Source: Pseudooceanicola sediminis
Lineage (GTDB): Bacteria; Pseudomonadota; Alphaproteobacteria; Rhodobacterales; Rhodobacteraceae
Assembly: GCF_003575965.1 (NCBI RefSeq)
Contig: NZ_QWJJ01000002.1
Location: 1 to 64,000, forward strand
DNA length: 64,000 bases
Direction: 5' to 3'
Below, one piece after another: positions 27,571 to 37,486 of the stretch. Position 1 is the stretch's first letter, and every line of letters starts with the position of its first letter. The translations under genes were made by a program, and so were the position numbers. The notes beneath the pieces are model-generated. The model saw only the letters and a list, made by a program, of their open reading frames with translations. It made no database searches and was not told the origin of the DNA.

Positions 27571-29731
27571 CGGGCTCTCCCTGCGGGGTCAGAGGCGGCG
27601 CCACGGGCGCTTCCTCGGGGTTGCGGTGGCGCGAAACCGAAGCCACATCCCCCTCGGCCTCGATGGCCGAAATAACCGTGTGCAAATGCTCGGCGTCGCG
27701 CAATTCGATATCTACCAGCAACCGGAAAAAATCCGGTTTACGGTCCTTGAACTCAAGGTTGGAGATATTGACCTTCTGCTCGCCGATCAATGTGCAAATC
27801 CGGCCAAGCACGCCCGGATCGTTTGCCAGCGTCAATTCCAGCGTAACCGCGTAAATTGCGGCATGTCGTCCGGCCTGCCAGTGCAGATCGACCCAGCGAT
27901 CCAGCTGATCCTCGTAGGCCGACAGCGATTCGCAGTCGATGGCATGCACCGCCAGCGGACGTCCCCGCCAGGTAATTCCGACGATCCGCTCGCCCGGCAG
28001 CGGCTGGCAGCAGCGCGCCCGCTTGAAGCTCTGCCCCTGTTCCAGCCCGACCAGCGCCCGGTCGCGCTTGACCGCGTCCAGGTCATCCTTCGGCGACAGC
28101 TCCGGATACAGCACCGCAACCACCCGCGCGACGCGCAGTTCTGCCCGGCCAAGCTGCGCCAATAACTCATCCCGGCCTTCCAGCCGCAACTTGCTGGCGG
28201 CGGTTTCCAGCACCTTGTCGGTGGCCTTCTTGCCGATATGTTCGAACCCCGACCGCGCCAGCTCCCGGCCAAGCTTGACGTAACGCTCGCGGTCGACTTC
28301 ACGCAGGGCCCGCCGGATGGCGGCCTTGGCACGCCCCGTCGTGGCGATCTCCAGCCAGGTCGCTTGCGGCTCCTGCCCCTCGGCGGTGATGATTTCGACC
28401 GACTGACCGTTCTTCACCCGCGTCCACAGCGGCACCCGCATCCCGTCGATCTTCGCCCCGACGCAGGCCGACCCGATCCGTGTGTGAATGGCATAGGCAA
28501 AATCGATCGGCGTCGCGCCGCGCGGCAGCTTGACCACCTCGCCCTTCGGCGTGAAGCAAAAGACCTTGTCCGAATACATCTCAAGCTTGACGGCCTCGAG
28601 GAAATCCTCGTGATCTTCCTCGGCGCCCATCTGCTCGGTCAGGGCGCTGATCCACTTGGTCGGGTCGACGGCAAAGGGGTTTTCCGCCTTCACGCCGTCC
28701 TTGTAGGACCAGTGCGCAGCAACGCCCGCCTCCGCAACCTCATGCATTTGCCGCGTGCGGATCTGCACCTCGACGCGTTTGCCATCCCGCCCCGACACCG
28801 TGGTGTGGATCGAGCGATAGCCATTCGACTTCGGCTGGCTGACGTAATCCTTGAACCGCCCCGGAATAGATTTCCAGCGCCGGTGAATGACGCCAAGCGC
28901 GCGATAGCAATCATCCTCGGTCTCGGTGATGATGCGGAAACCATAGATGTCGGACAGGCGGGAAAAGCTCTGGTTCTTCTCCTGCATCTTGCGCCAGATC
29001 GAATAGGGTTTCTTGGCCCGCCCCATCACCTCGGCCGGCACGGTGTTGCCCGCCAGCTCGCGCCGCATGTCGCCGGTGATACGTTCGATCACGTCCCCGG
29101 TTTCGTTCTGCAGGCTGACGAAACGGCGGATGATGCTGTTGCGCCCCTCGGGGTTCAGCACGCGAAACGCCAGATCTTCCAGCTCTTCGCGCATCCACTG
29201 CATCCCCATGCGGCCGGCCAGCGGCGCAAAGATATCCATGGTTTCACGGGCCTTCTGAACCTGCTTTTCCGGCTTCATCGCCTTGATCGTGCGCATGTTG
29301 TGCAGACGGTCGGCCAGCTTGACCAGAATCACCCGCATGTCCTTGGACATCGCCATGAACAGCTTGCGAAAGTTCTCGGCCTGCTTGGTCTCGGTGCTGG
29401 ACAGTTGCAGATTGGTCAGCTTGGTAACGCCATCGACCAGGTCCGCCACCTCTTCGCTGAAACGCTCGGCGATCTGCATATAGCTCGCCTTGGTGTCCTC
29501 GATGGTGTCGTGCAGCAGCGCGGTGATGATCGTCGCATCGTCCAGCTTCTGCTCGGCCAGAATGCTGGCCACGGCAATGGGGTGGCAGAAATACGGCTCA
29601 CCCGAACGGCGCATCTGTCCGTCGTGCATCTCGCGGCCAAATTCATAGGCGGCGCGGATACGCTTTTCGTTTGTCTTGGGGTTATAGGCGCGGACGAGCG
29701 CGATAAGATCGTCTGCCGGGATAAGATCCAC
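27560..29731 (-). CDS. Bifunctional (p)ppGpp synthetase/hydrolase (RSH, RelA/SpoT)
   Basis: The single alphaproteobacterial RSH makes and degrades the stringent alarmone. The HD hydrolase domain has YFCHPIAVASILAEQKLDDA and HDTIEDT near residue 74, so hydrolysis should be active. The synthetase domain has RAKKPYSIWRKMQEKNQSFS and KSNGYRSIHTTV. A TGS domain (VFCFTPKGEVVKLPRGATP) and a C-terminal ACT domain (ELTLANDPGVLGRICTLIGE) follow. The frame is open to 29821. The GTG at 29731 with AAAGG 7 bases upstream gives VDLIPADDLIALVRAYNP, the family start (723 residues). It lies downstream of rpoZ. Confidence 0.95.
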   Translation of the reverse strand: MDLIPADDLIALVRAYNPKTNEKRIRAAYEFGREMHDGQMRRSGEPYFCHPIAVASILAEQKLDDATIITALLHDTIEDTKASYMQIAERFSEEVADLVDGVTKLTNLQLSSTETKQAENFRKLFMAMSKDMRVILVKLADRLHNMRTIKAMKPEKQVQKARETMDIFAPLAGRMGMQWMREELEDLAFRVLNPEGRNSIIRRFVSLQNETGDVIERITGDMRRELAGNTVPAEVMGRAKKPYSIWRKMQEKNQSFSRLSDIYGFRIITETEDDCYRALGVIHRRWKSIPGRFKDYVSQPKSNGYRSIHTTVSGRDGKRVEVQIRTRQMHEVAEAGVAAHWSYKDGVKAENPFAVDPTKWISALTEQMGAEEDHEDFLEAVKLEMYSDKVFCFTPKGEVVKLPRGATPIDFAYAIHTRIGSACVGAKIDGMRVPLWTRVKNGQSVEIITAEGQEPQATWLEIATTGRAKAAIRRALREVDRERYVKLGRELARSGFEHIGKKATDKVLETAASKLRLEGRDELLAQLGRAELRVARVVAVLYPELSPKDDLDAVKRDRALVGLEQGQSFKRARCCQPLPGERIVGITWRGRPLAVHAIDCESLSAYEDQLDRWVDLHWQAGRHAAIYAVTLELTLANDPGVLGRICTLIGEQKVNISNLEFKDRKPDFFRLLVDIELRDAEHLHTVISAIEAEGDVASVSRHRNPEEAPVAPPLTPQGEPVGL

Positions 29732-29880
29732 GTTGGTGCCTTTTTCCCCTTCGGACTTGCTGTCCCGCACCGTTCGGCCCTTGCTATATTGGCCTGCAGC
29801 GACCTGGCCGTTGATCTGCATGTTGGGTCAGCACCGTGCGGGCACACCTCTCGGGCGTCCCGCAACGGCCATCTTCAGGC

Positions 29881-30237
29881 TCAGCCCTGACGTTGCGCCT
29901 CGACCAGCGCACGCAGCAGCTTTTCTTCGCTCATGTCGTCTTCCACCGGCTTGTCGGCAGGCTCGGCACCCATGAGCAGGGCCATGCTGTCTTCTTCCGG
30001 CTCGTCGACTTCGATCTGCGACTGGTTCGATTCGATCAGCCGTTCGCGCAGTTCGTCCGCCGACTGGGTCTCCTCGGCGATTTCACGCAGGCTCACGACG
30101 GGGTTCTTGTCGTTGTCGCGATCCACGGTAATCGCGCCGCCTGCGCTGATCTCGCGGGCCCGGTGGGCTGCCAGCATGACCAGTTCGAAGCGGTTCGGAA
30201 CCTTGTCGACACAATCTTCTACGGTTACGCGCGCCAT
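29881..30237 (-). CDS. rpoZ: RNA polymerase omega subunit
   Basis: Omega aids assembly of RNA polymerase and is part of a ppGpp-binding site. [20 protein letters not shown] and the following [12 protein letters not shown] are diagnostic. The ATG at 30237 is preceded by GAGGAG; an upstream frame to 30312 is not conserved. The 118-residue length includes an acidic C-terminal tail, common in alphaproteobacteria. The position directly upstream of RSH mirrors rpoZ-spoT in other proteobacteria. Confidence 0.96.
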   Translation of the reverse strand: MARVTVEDCVDKVPNRFELVMLAAHRAREISAGGAITVDRDNDKNPVVSLREIAEETQSADELRERLIESNQSQIEVDEPEEDSMALLMGAEPADKPVEDDMSEEKLLRALVEAQRQG

Positions 30238-30302
30238 CGGAGCACTCCTCGGGACTTGGATGCGGATTGATGTAGAGAGAGTGGTTTTATGCCTGCCGCC
30301 CT

Positions 30303-30881
30303 TTATTGACAAGCAGATTCTGGCAAAGGAACAACAGAATCCCGTTCAGACTGTGGTAAATTTTCGCACATTTGCGTGACAGTCAGGCCCAGGACCGGGT
30401 GCATCCACTGCGGACAGATGTCGCACAGCGGCACCAGCACGAAGGCCCTGTCCTGCACCCTCGGGTGCGGCAGGATCAACCTATCCGGGCTTTGCGTCTG
30501 CTGCTGCTCCGCCGAAAGTGTCCGCCAATGCCCCTGCGTCACCTCATCGGGCAAAACCAGGTCGCCCGCCGCGATCAGATCCAGGTCCAGCGGCCGCGCG
30601 GCCCAGCGTGTTGTGCGTAGACGGCCGAACGCCTGCTCGACATCGTGCAGTCGGGCCAGCACCTCCTCCGGCGCCGCGTCACTGCACAGTTCGAGGGCGG
30701 CATTCACGAAATCGGGCCCCGCCCCCGCCGGAAAGGCCGGTGTCCGGAAAAACCGGCTGACACGACAGGACCACCCCGTATCCCGGCGCAACATTTCTAC
30801 CGCAGATTGCAGGACCTCGACGGGTGACAAGCCGCCAGAAGGCAGATTTCCGCCTATCGCGACCAAATATGATCTTATCAC
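30303..30881 (-). CDS. folK: HPPK, 6-hydroxymethyl-dihydropterin pyrophosphokinase
   Basis: FolK activates dihydropterin for folate synthesis. [20 protein letters not shown] opens it. [30 protein letters not shown] and [16 protein letters not shown] are the signature motifs, with the Mg-binding Asp pair in LDLDL. The frame is open to 30971, but a GTG at 30881 follows GGGAG and matches the family start (192 residues). It is divergent from the NYN gene across an AT-rich gap and upstream of rpoZ by 65 bases. Confidence 0.92.
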   Translation of the reverse strand: MIRSYLVAIGGNLPSGGLSPVEVLQSAVEMLRRDTGWSCRVSRFFRTPAFPAGAGPDFVNAALELCSDAAPEEVLARLHDVEQAFGRLRTTRWAARPLDLDLIAAGDLVLPDEVTQGHWRTLSAEQQQTQSPDRLILPHPRVQDRAFVLVPLCDICPQWMHPVLGLTVTQMCENLPQSERDSVVPLPESACQ

Positions 30882-30919
30882 CGCTGGCTCCCGTTTATCA
30901 TTTGCACTTCCAAGTTCAC

Positions 30920-30947
30920 TTGATGCACTCTCAAATAACTTTATTTT
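30920..30947 (+). promoter_or_regulatory. Candidate promoter for the NYN gene
   Basis: TTGATG and TATTTT are separated by 16 bases in the AT-rich gap between folK and the NYN gene, 78 bases before the ATG at 31025. Hexamer matches are partial and AT-richness alone makes chance matches likely. Confidence 0.3.
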
Positions 30948-31024
30948 AAAGAGTCCGCTCCGCCGGTTCATTCACTCCTCACTCACTCATCGACCCGGAC
31001 GGACAATTAGAAGGGTATTTTTTT

Positions 31025-31597
31025 ATGTTCTATAAAGACGAACGGCTTGCGCTGTTCATCGACGGATCGAATCTGTACGCAGCGGCAAAATCGCTCGGAT
31101 TCGACATTGATTACAAGTTGCTCCGGCAGGAGTTCATGCGCCGGGGAAAATTGTTGCGCGCCTTTTACTATACCGCCCTCCTGGAAAATGACGAATATTC
31201 CCCGATCCGCCCGTTGGTGGACTGGCTGCACTACAACGGCTTCACCATGGTGACGAAGCCCGCCAAGGAGTTTACCGACAGCCAGGGCCGCCGCAAGGTC
31301 AAGGGCAACATGGATATCGAACTGGCAGTCGATGCAATGGAACTTGCGCCGCGTGTCGATCATATCGTCCTGTTCAGCGGCGATGGCGACTTCCGCCCGC
31401 TCGTGGAAAGCCTCCAGCGCCAGGGCGTACGGGTCTCGGTCGTATCCACGATCCGCAGCCAACCCCCCATGATCGCGGACGAGTTGCGCCGTCAGGCTGA
31501 TAATTTCATCGAGCTGGAGGAACTCAAGGACGTCATCGGGCGCCCCCCGCGCGACACGAACGACGAAACGCGCCCGCGCACGGCAGCCACCCTCTGA
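31025..31597 (+). CDS. NYN-domain (LabA/DUF88-type) nuclease-like protein
   Basis: This 190-residue protein has a PIN-like NYN fold. LALFIDGSNLYAAAKSLGFD supplies the first Asp, KGNMDIELAVDAMEL the middle acidic residues, and HIVLFSGDGDFRPLVESLQR the paired Asp of the metal site. VVSTIRSQPPMIADELRRQA follows. All expected acidic positions are present, so RNase activity is plausible but unproven for this subgroup. A short disordered tail ends the protein. It is monocistronic and divergent from folK. Confidence 0.9.
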   Translation: MFYKDERLALFIDGSNLYAAAKSLGFDIDYKLLRQEFMRRGKLLRAFYYTALLENDEYSPIRPLVDWLHYNGFTMVTKPAKEFTDSQGRRKVKGNMDIELAVDAMELAPRVDHIVLFSGDGDFRPLVESLQRQGVRVSVVSTIRSQPPMIADELRRQADNFIELEELKDVIGRPPRDTNDETRPRTAATL

Positions 31598-31815
31598 TCC
31601 GGTCCGCTACCCTGATACCCGCGCAATAGGGGCACGCCCCCGAGTCGATGCTCGCGACCCGACGCCCCCCCCTCCGCATCACCTGCCTCACCCGCCGCGG
31701 CGCATCCGGCGGGCGGGTGGGCCAAGGGAAGAAGCCGGGGATTGCGCGACAGGCCCCTTTGAAGGTTCAGCCACGACCCGCTACACTGGCGGAGCATTCA
31801 TTCGAAGAGACCCCG

Positions 31816-32766
31816 ATGACAAAGCCCCCTCTCACGCTCTACCTCGCCGCACCGCGCGGTTTCTGCGCCGGCGTCGACCGTGCCATCAAGATCGTCGAGA
31901 TGGCGCTCCAGAAATGGGGGGCACCGGTCTATGTCCGGCACGAAATCGTTCACAACAAGTTCGTCGTCGACAGCCTGCGCGACCTCGGCGCGGTCTTCGT
32001 CGAGGAACTGGACGAATGCCCTCCCGACCGTCCCGTGATCTTTTCCGCCCATGGCGTGCCAAAGGCGGTTCCGGCCGAGGCCGCGCGCCGCGAGATGATC
32101 TATGTCGACGCCACCTGCCCGCTGGTCTCCAAGGTCCACATCGAGGCCGAACGTCACGCCGAGGCCGGCCTGCAGATCATCATGATCGGCCACGCCGGCC
32201 ACCCCGAAACAATCGGCACCATGGGCCAGCTGCCGGATGGCGAAGTCCTGCTGGTTGAAACCGAAGCAGATGTCGCCACACTTCGCGTGCGCGATCCCGC
32301 CAAACTGGCCTTCGTGACCCAGACCACGCTCTCGGTCGACGATACCGCAGGCATCGTCACCGCCCTGCACGCCCGCTTTCCTGCCATCACCGGTCCGCAC
32401 AAGGAAGATATCTGCTACGCAACGACCAACCGGCAAGATGCGGTCAAGGCCATGGCAGGCCGCATCGATGCCATGCTTGTCGTCGGCGCCCCCAACTCCT
32501 CCAATTCCCGCCGTCTGGTCGAAGTCGCCGCCCGTCAGGGCTGCCCCTATGCCCAGCTCGTGCAACGCGCCACCGATATCGACTGGCGCGCGCTCATCGG
32601 CATCCGCGCCATCGGCATCACTGCCGGCGCCTCTGCCCCGGAGATCCTCGTCGACGAGGTGATCGCCGCCCTGCACGCCCGCTTCGAGGTGACCGAGGAA
32701 CTGGTGGAAACCGCCAAGGAAAACGTCGAATTCAAGGTGCCGCGCGTCCTGCGCCTGCCGGCGTAA
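31816..32766 (+). CDS. ispH: 4-hydroxy-3-methylbut-2-enyl diphosphate reductase
   Basis: IspH performs the last step of the MEP isoprenoid pathway, giving IPP and [35 protein letters not shown] and [11 protein letters not shown] hold the three Cys ligands of the Fe-S cluster. [15 protein letters not shown] and [15 protein letters not shown] complete the substrate site. The frame is open from 31648; ATG 31816 gives 316 residues and the usual opening. A composite intergenic repeat follows the gene. Confidence 0.97.
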   Translation: MTKPPLTLYLAAPRGFCAGVDRAIKIVEMALQKWGAPVYVRHEIVHNKFVVDSLRDLGAVFVEELDECPPDRPVIFSAHGVPKAVPAEAARREMIYVDATCPLVSKVHIEAERHAEAGLQIIMIGHAGHPETIGTMGQLPDGEVLLVETEADVATLRVRDPAKLAFVTQTTLSVDDTAGIVTALHARFPAITGPHKEDICYATTNRQDAVKAMAGRIDAMLVVGAPNSSNSRRLVEVAARQGCPYAQLVQRATDIDWRALIGIRAIGITAGASAPEILVDEVIAALHARFEVTEELVETAKENVEFKVPRVLRLPA

Positions 32767-32801
32767 GAAACACCAGGCCGCGCGCCTGCCAAGCCGCGCA
32801 T

Positions 32802-32903
32802 GCCTCCGGCGGGGGTATTTTTGGCCAGATGACAAAGAGCCGGTCCACATCGTTTCCCTGTTGGAAATATCCCGGGGGAGCCGAAGGCGGGGGCAGAGCC
32901 CCC
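32802..32903. repeat. Composite dispersed repeat, copy 1 (both tail types)
   Basis: One arm (32802-32840) has GGGGGTATTT then GCCAGATGACAAAGAGC. A second arm in reverse orientation (32851-32882) is the complement of GGGATATTTCCAACAGGGAAAC. It ends in the hairpin GGGGGC-AGA-GCCCCC (32889-32903). It fills the gap between ispH and the aminopeptidase gene. Related elements lie at 41539, 46505 and 61992. Confidence 0.75.
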
Positions 32904-32989
32904 AACGCCACGTGGACCCAGGCGCAGTATATGCTAAGTCAGGCCAGAACGCCCCGGCACCGGGGCGCCGCAACCCGACGGAGGCACAG

Positions 32990-34231
32990 ATGTCCAAAAC
33001 CCCGATAGATCCCGCAACGCTCGACCGGCTGGCCGAGGTTGCCGTCAAGGTCGGTCTCGATCTGCAACCGGGTCAGGATCTGATCCTGACCGCCCCCACC
33101 ACCGCCCTGCCGCTGGTGCGCCGTATCGCCGCCGCTGCCTATCGCGCCGGTGCGGGCGTCGTGACCCCGATCCTGTCGGACGCCGAGGTCACCCTCGCCC
33201 GGTACCGGCATGGGCACGACGAGACCTTCGACACAGCGCCGAGCTGGCTCTACAACGGCATGGCCGAGGCCTATGGCAAGAACGCCGCGCGCATGGCCAT
33301 CGTCGGGGACGACCCGATGCTGTTGGCGGAAATGGACGCGGCAAAGGTGGCGCGGGCTGGAAAGGCGAACTCCATCGCCTACAAGCCGGCCCTGTCGAAG
33401 ATCTCCAACTTCGACATCAATTGGACCATCGTCGCTTATCCCGGCACCGAGTGGGCGCAGCGCATGTTCCCCGATCTGTCCGCAGACGACGCGACGGCGA
33501 AACTGGCCGACGCGATCTTTGCAGCCTCCCGCGTCACCGGCACCGACGCCGTGGCCGAGTGGCAGCAGCACAATGCCGCCCTGCGCGCCCGCACCCGCTG
33601 GCTGAACGATCAGCGATTCGACGCCCTGCGTTATACCGGCCCCGGCACGGATCTGACGATCGGCCTGGCGGATGACCACGAATGGCATGGCGGCGCGTCC
33701 GAGGCCAGGAACGGCGTCACGTGCAACCCGAACATGCCGACCGAAGAGGTTTTCACCACGCCGCACGCCCACCGGGTCAACGGCACCGTCCGCGCCACCA
33801 AGCCGCTTGCGCATCAGGGCAACCTGATCGAGAACATCGAGATGACCTTCAAGGATGGCCGCGCCGTCTCGGCCACCGCCTCGGGCGGCGAGGAGAACCT
33901 GATCAAGCTGATCGATACGGACGAGGGCGCGCGCCGCCTGGGTGAGGTTGCCCTGGTCCCCCATTCCTCGCCGATCTCGGCCTCGGGCCTGCTGTTCTAC
34001 AACACGCTGTTTGACGAGAATGCGTCCTGCCACATCGCGCTCGGCCAATGCTATTCCAAGTGCTTCCTCGACGGGGCGACCTTAAGCGAAGCAGAGATCG
34101 CGGAAAAGGGCGGCAATTCCAGCATGATCCACGTTGACTGGATGATCGGCAGCGATGAGATCGACATCGACGGCATCAAGCCGGACGGCACCCTCGTACC
34201 CGTGTTCCGCAAGGGCGAATGGGCGCAATAA
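32990..34231 (+). CDS. M29-family (thermophilic-type) aminopeptidase
   Basis: This 413-residue metallopeptidase of the PepS/AmpS group is not homologous in fold to leucyl aminopeptidase. AVKVGLDLQPGQDLILTAPT opens it. ARNGVTCNPNMPTEEVFTTP carries metal-binding Glu, and HIALGQCYSKCFLDGA and NSSMIHVDWMIGSDEIDIDG carry the metal-binding His and Asp near the C-terminus. ATG 32990 follows GGAGG; the longer open frame reads through the repeat. It is followed by a GC hairpin (34241-34265). Confidence 0.9.
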   Translation: MSKTPIDPATLDRLAEVAVKVGLDLQPGQDLILTAPTTALPLVRRIAAAAYRAGAGVVTPILSDAEVTLARYRHGHDETFDTAPSWLYNGMAEAYGKNAARMAIVGDDPMLLAEMDAAKVARAGKANSIAYKPALSKISNFDINWTIVAYPGTEWAQRMFPDLSADDATAKLADAIFAASRVTGTDAVAEWQQHNAALRARTRWLNDQRFDALRYTGPGTDLTIGLADDHEWHGGASEARNGVTCNPNMPTEEVFTTPHAHRVNGTVRATKPLAHQGNLIENIEMTFKDGRAVSATASGGEENLIKLIDTDEGARRLGEVALVPHSSPISASGLLFYNTLFDENASCHIALGQCYSKCFLDGATLSEAEIAEKGGNSSMIHVDWMIGSDEIDIDGIKPDGTLVPVFRKGEWAQ

Positions 34232-34240
34232 AAGCCATCG

Positions 34241-34265
34241 GCGGCGGGGCATCTTTCCCCGCCGC
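34241..34265. terminator. GC-rich hairpin after the aminopeptidase gene
   Basis: GCGGCGGGG (34241-34249) pairs perfectly with CCCCGCCGC (34257-34265) around a 7-base loop, 9 bases after the stop codon. There is no downstream T-run, so it may stabilise the mRNA 3' end or slow polymerase rather than terminate intrinsically. Confidence 0.5.
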
Positions 34266-34321
34266 ACTTGACCTTGCCCCCGGCGCATGGTGTCACCGCG
34301 CACAGCCACAGGACCAGACCC

Positions 34322-34771
34322 ATGCCAGACCTCTATGCCTTCACCGACGGAGCCTGCTCCGGCAACCCCGGCCCCGGCGGCTGGGGCACCCTGCTGCAAG
34401 CGCGCGACGGCACGAAAGTCGTGAAGGAGCGGGAGCTGAAGGGCGGCGAAGCCAATACCACCAACAACCGCATGGAACTGCTGGCCGCGATCAATGCCCT
34501 CGAAGCGCTGGAACGGCCAACCAAGCTCACCATCTTCACCGACAGCCAATACGTGAAAAACGGCGTCACCACCTGGATCCACGGCTGGAAGCGGAACGGC
34601 TGGAAAACCGCCGCCAAGAAACCGGTCAAGAACGCCGATCTCTGGCAACAGCTTGATGCGGCGCAAAAGCGGCACACGGTGACCTGGGAATGGGTCAAGG
34701 GCCACGCCGGCCACCCCGAAAACGAACGTGCGGACGAGTTGGCGCGTGCCGGAATGGCCCCCTTCAAGTAG
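34322..34771 (+). CDS. rnhA: Ribonuclease HI
   Basis: RNase HI cuts RNA in RNA-DNA hybrids. [19 protein letters not shown] holds the first catalytic Asp, [16 protein letters not shown] the Glu, [20 protein letters not shown] the second Asp, and [13 protein letters not shown] the last Asp. ATG 34322 gives 149 residues, the family length; the frame opens upstream at 34268 without a ribosome site. It lies about 90 bases after the aminopeptidase gene. Confidence 0.96.
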   Translation: MPDLYAFTDGACSGNPGPGGWGTLLQARDGTKVVKERELKGGEANTTNNRMELLAAINALEALERPTKLTIFTDSQYVKNGVTTWIHGWKRNGWKTAAKKPVKNADLWQQLDAAQKRHTVTWEWVKGHAGHPENERADELARAGMAPFK

Positions 34772-35042
34772 CGCTTACCGCGCCACAAAGCCCCCTCGCC
34801 CATCTGGCAATCGCCCCGGAATGGCCCAACGACGCACCACCTGCGCCACCAGCCCCCCCCGCTGTTTACGCAGCGGCTAAAACGTTGTCGCACTGTGATC
34901 TTTTTCTGCTAGGCTGAGGCGGCACGCTTGGGGCGCGCCCGACCGGGGCCGCCCTGCCAAAAGGTCGCGCGGCATAATCGTCGCATGGGCCTGAGGGCGA
35001 AAACCGGTCAAACAGGGCCCCGACTTGTTCAGTGAGGCGCAA

Positions 35043-36467
35043 ATGCAGGATTTCCTTGGTCTCGATGCCGTGACACTCGCCCGAATTCAATTCGGCTTCA
35101 CCGTGTCCTTCCACTTCATCTTTCCGTCCTTCACCATCGGGCTGGCCAGCTACCTGGCCGTGCTCAACGCGCTCTGGCTGAAAACCCGCGACGAAACCTA
35201 CCTCCGGCTGTTCCGCTACTGGGTCAAGATCTTTGCCATCGTCTTTGCCATGGGCGTCGTGTCGGGCATCGTCATGTCCTACCAGTTCGGCACCAACTGG
35301 TCGGTGTTTTCCGACAAGGCCGGCCCGGTGATCGGCCCGCTGATGGCCTACGAAGTGCTGACGGCGTTTTTTCTTGAGGCAGGCTTTCTCGGGATCATGC
35401 TGTTCGGCCGGTCCAAGGTGGGCGAGGGGCTGCACATGTTTGCCACCGCCATGGTCGCGGTCGGGACCGCCATTTCGGCCACGTGGATCCTGTCGGTGAA
35501 TTCGTGGATGCAGACGCCGCAGGGTTTCACAATCGGCGAGAATGGCCAGTACCTGCCCGCCGACTGGATGCAGATCATCTTCAACCCGTCCTTTCCCTAC
35601 CGGCTGGCCCATGCGCTGACGGCGTCCTACCTGACCACGGCGCTGGTGGTGGGCGGGGTCGGTGCATGGCACCTGCTGCGCGGGCGCAGCCGCAACACCG
35701 GCGTGCGGGTCATGTTTTCCATGGCGATGTGGATGGCCGCCGTGGTCGCGCCGCTCCAGATCTTCATCGGGGATCAGCACGGCCTGAACACGCTGGAACA
35801 CCAGCCGATGAAGGTCGCCGCGATGGAGGGGCATTTCGAAAGCCACCCGGATGGCGCACCGCTGATCCTGTTCGGCCTGCCCGATCAGGACGCCCAGACG
35901 GTGCGCTACAAGATCGAGGTGCCAAAGCTGTCCTCGCTGATCCTGACCCATTCGTGGGATGGTGCGCTCAGCGGCCTCGATGCGGTGCCCCGCGATCAGC
36001 AACCCCCGGTCGCCATCGTCTTCTGGTCCTTCCGGATCATGGTCGGCCTCGGTTTCCTGATGATGGGCGTCGGCCTCTGGTCGCTCTGGGCGCGTTGGCG
36101 CGGAACGCTGTATGATGCGCGCTGGCTGCACCGCCTTGCCGTGGTGATGGGGCCCTCGGGCTTCGTCGCCGTCATCGCCGGCTGGATCACGACCGAGGTC
36201 GGACGCCAGCCCTGGGTGATCTATGGCCACCTTGCCACCGCCGACTCGCACTCGCCCCTGGACGCGGCGGCGGTCGGCACCTCGCTGATTGCCTTTGTCG
36301 TCGTCTACTTCCTGCTGTTCGGCTCGGGCGTGGCCTATATCCTGCGCCTCATGTCGAAACCGCCCGAGCCACGCGAGGCCAGGCTCAAGGATGGCGCCGG
36401 ACCGATGCACGCCGCGGGCCTTGGCGCGGTGCATGGCGAGAGTTCAGAGAGGGGGACGGCACAATGA
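35043..36467 (+). CDS. cioA: bd-type quinol oxidase subunit I, cyanide-insensitive (CioA) type
   Basis: This 474-residue haem-bearing subunit is the quinol-oxidising part of a terminal oxidase in the inner membrane. LARIQFGFTVSFHFIFPSFT includes the haem-ligand His near residue 19. GIVMSYQFGTNWSVFS and the following FFLEAGFLGIMLFG are family motifs. GWITTEVGRQPWVIYGHL near residue 383 is characteristic. The region after the quinol-binding segment is short, as in CioA-type enzymes with a truncated Q-loop, rather than the E. coli long form. ATG 35043 follows GAGG. It overlaps cioB by 4 bases. The 271-base upstream gap holds no gene. Confidence 0.92.
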   Translation: MQDFLGLDAVTLARIQFGFTVSFHFIFPSFTIGLASYLAVLNALWLKTRDETYLRLFRYWVKIFAIVFAMGVVSGIVMSYQFGTNWSVFSDKAGPVIGPLMAYEVLTAFFLEAGFLGIMLFGRSKVGEGLHMFATAMVAVGTAISATWILSVNSWMQTPQGFTIGENGQYLPADWMQIIFNPSFPYRLAHALTASYLTTALVVGGVGAWHLLRGRSRNTGVRVMFSMAMWMAAVVAPLQIFIGDQHGLNTLEHQPMKVAAMEGHFESHPDGAPLILFGLPDQDAQTVRYKIEVPKLSSLILTHSWDGALSGLDAVPRDQQPPVAIVFWSFRIMVGLGFLMMGVGLWSLWARWRGTLYDARWLHRLAVVMGPSGFVAVIAGWITTEVGRQPWVIYGHLATADSHSPLDAAAVGTSLIAFVVVYFLLFGSGVAYILRLMSKPPEPREARLKDGAGPMHAAGLGAVHGESSERGTAQ

Positions 36468-37486
36468 TCGACATGCTGACAGACCTGACCGTGATCTGGG
36501 CGCTGCTGCTTGCCCTGTCGGTCTTCATCTACGTCGTGCTGGATGGCTTTGACCTCGGCATCGGCATCCTCTACCCGCTGTTCCCGAAAAAGAAGGACCG
36601 CGACCTGCTGATGAACGCCGTCGCGCCGGTCTGGGACGGAAATGAGACATGGCTGGTGCTGGGTGGTGGTGGTCTGATGGCGGCCTTTCCGCTCGCCTAT
36701 GCGGTACTGCTGCCCGCGCTCTACCCGCCGATCATCATCATGCTGCTGGCGCTGGTGTTTCGCGGCGTCGCCTTCGAATTCCGCTGGCGCGCCAGCTCGG
36801 CGTTCACCCGGCGCGCATGGGATGCGTCCTTTTTCTGGGGGTCGCTGCTGGCGGCGCTGATGCAGGGCATCACCCTCGGCGCGCTGTTGCAGGGCATCAG
36901 GGTCGAAGGGCGCGCCTATGCGGGTGGCTGGTGGGACTGGCTGACGCCCTTCACGCTGCTGACAGGCGTGGCCGTTGCCTGTGGCTATGCCCTGCTCGGC
37001 ACCTGCTACCTGAACTGGAAGATCGAAGGCGACATCCAGACCCGCGTGCGTCACCTCGCCCGCCGCCTCGGCGTCGCCACCATGGCCTTCATCGTCGCGG
37101 TCAGCCTGGCCACGCCCTTTCTCGCGGGCGAATATTACCTGCGCTGGTTCACATGGCCGTCGATGCTGGTGGCGGCACCCGTGCCGATCCTGCTGGGCCT
37201 GATCGCGCTCGGCTTTGCCCGGTCGCTGTTTGCACAGGGGCGCGACTGGCTGCCCTTCCTGCTGGCGCTGGCAATGTTCGCACTGTGTTTTCTGGGGCTG
37301 GGGCTGTCGATCTGGCCGAACGTCATCCCGCCTTCGATCACCATCTGGGATGCCGCCTCGCCGCACTCCAGCCAGGTCTTCATGCTCTGGGGCGCCGGGA
37401 TCATGCTGCCGATCATCCTCGGCTATACCGCCTATGCCTATTACGTCTTTCGCGGCAAGCTCGACCCGGAGGAGGGGTATCACTGA
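36464..37486 (+). CDS. cioB: bd-type quinol oxidase subunit II (CioB type)
   Basis: This 340-residue membrane subunit supports the oxidase. VFIYVVLDGFDLGIGILYPL near residues 20-40 is the CydB signature, and APVWDGNETWLVLGGGG the second. About eight to nine helices follow, ending with LWGAGIMLPIILGYTAYAYY. The start overlaps cioA (ATGA), and the stop shares its last base with the next start. The three genes are thus one translationally coupled unit. Length is normal for CioB. Confidence 0.93.
   Translation: MIDMLTDLTVIWALLLALSVFIYVVLDGFDLGIGILYPLFPKKKDRDLLMNAVAPVWDGNETWLVLGGGGLMAAFPLAYAVLLPALYPPIIIMLLALVFRGVAFEFRWRASSAFTRRAWDASFFWGSLLAALMQGITLGALLQGIRVEGRAYAGGWWDWLTPFTLLTGVAVACGYALLGTCYLNWKIEGDIQTRVRHLARRLGVATMAFIVAVSLATPFLAGEYYLRWFTWPSMLVAAPVPILLGLIALGFARSLFAQGRDWLPFLLALAMFALCFLGLGLSIWPNVIPPSITIWDAASPHSSQVFMLWGAGIMLPIILGYTAYAYYVFRGKLDPEEGYH

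Noticed and set aside
30882-31024. AT-rich patch before the NYN gene as a sign of horizontal transfer
   Set aside because: It is limited to the divergent promoter region; the flanking genes have normal composition and conserved context.
34860-35042. FNR/Anr-type site or promoter upstream of cioA
   Set aside because: TTGTCGCACTGTGAT only loosely resembles TTGAT-N4-ATCAA, and the best hexamer pair has a 19-base spacer; too weak to call.
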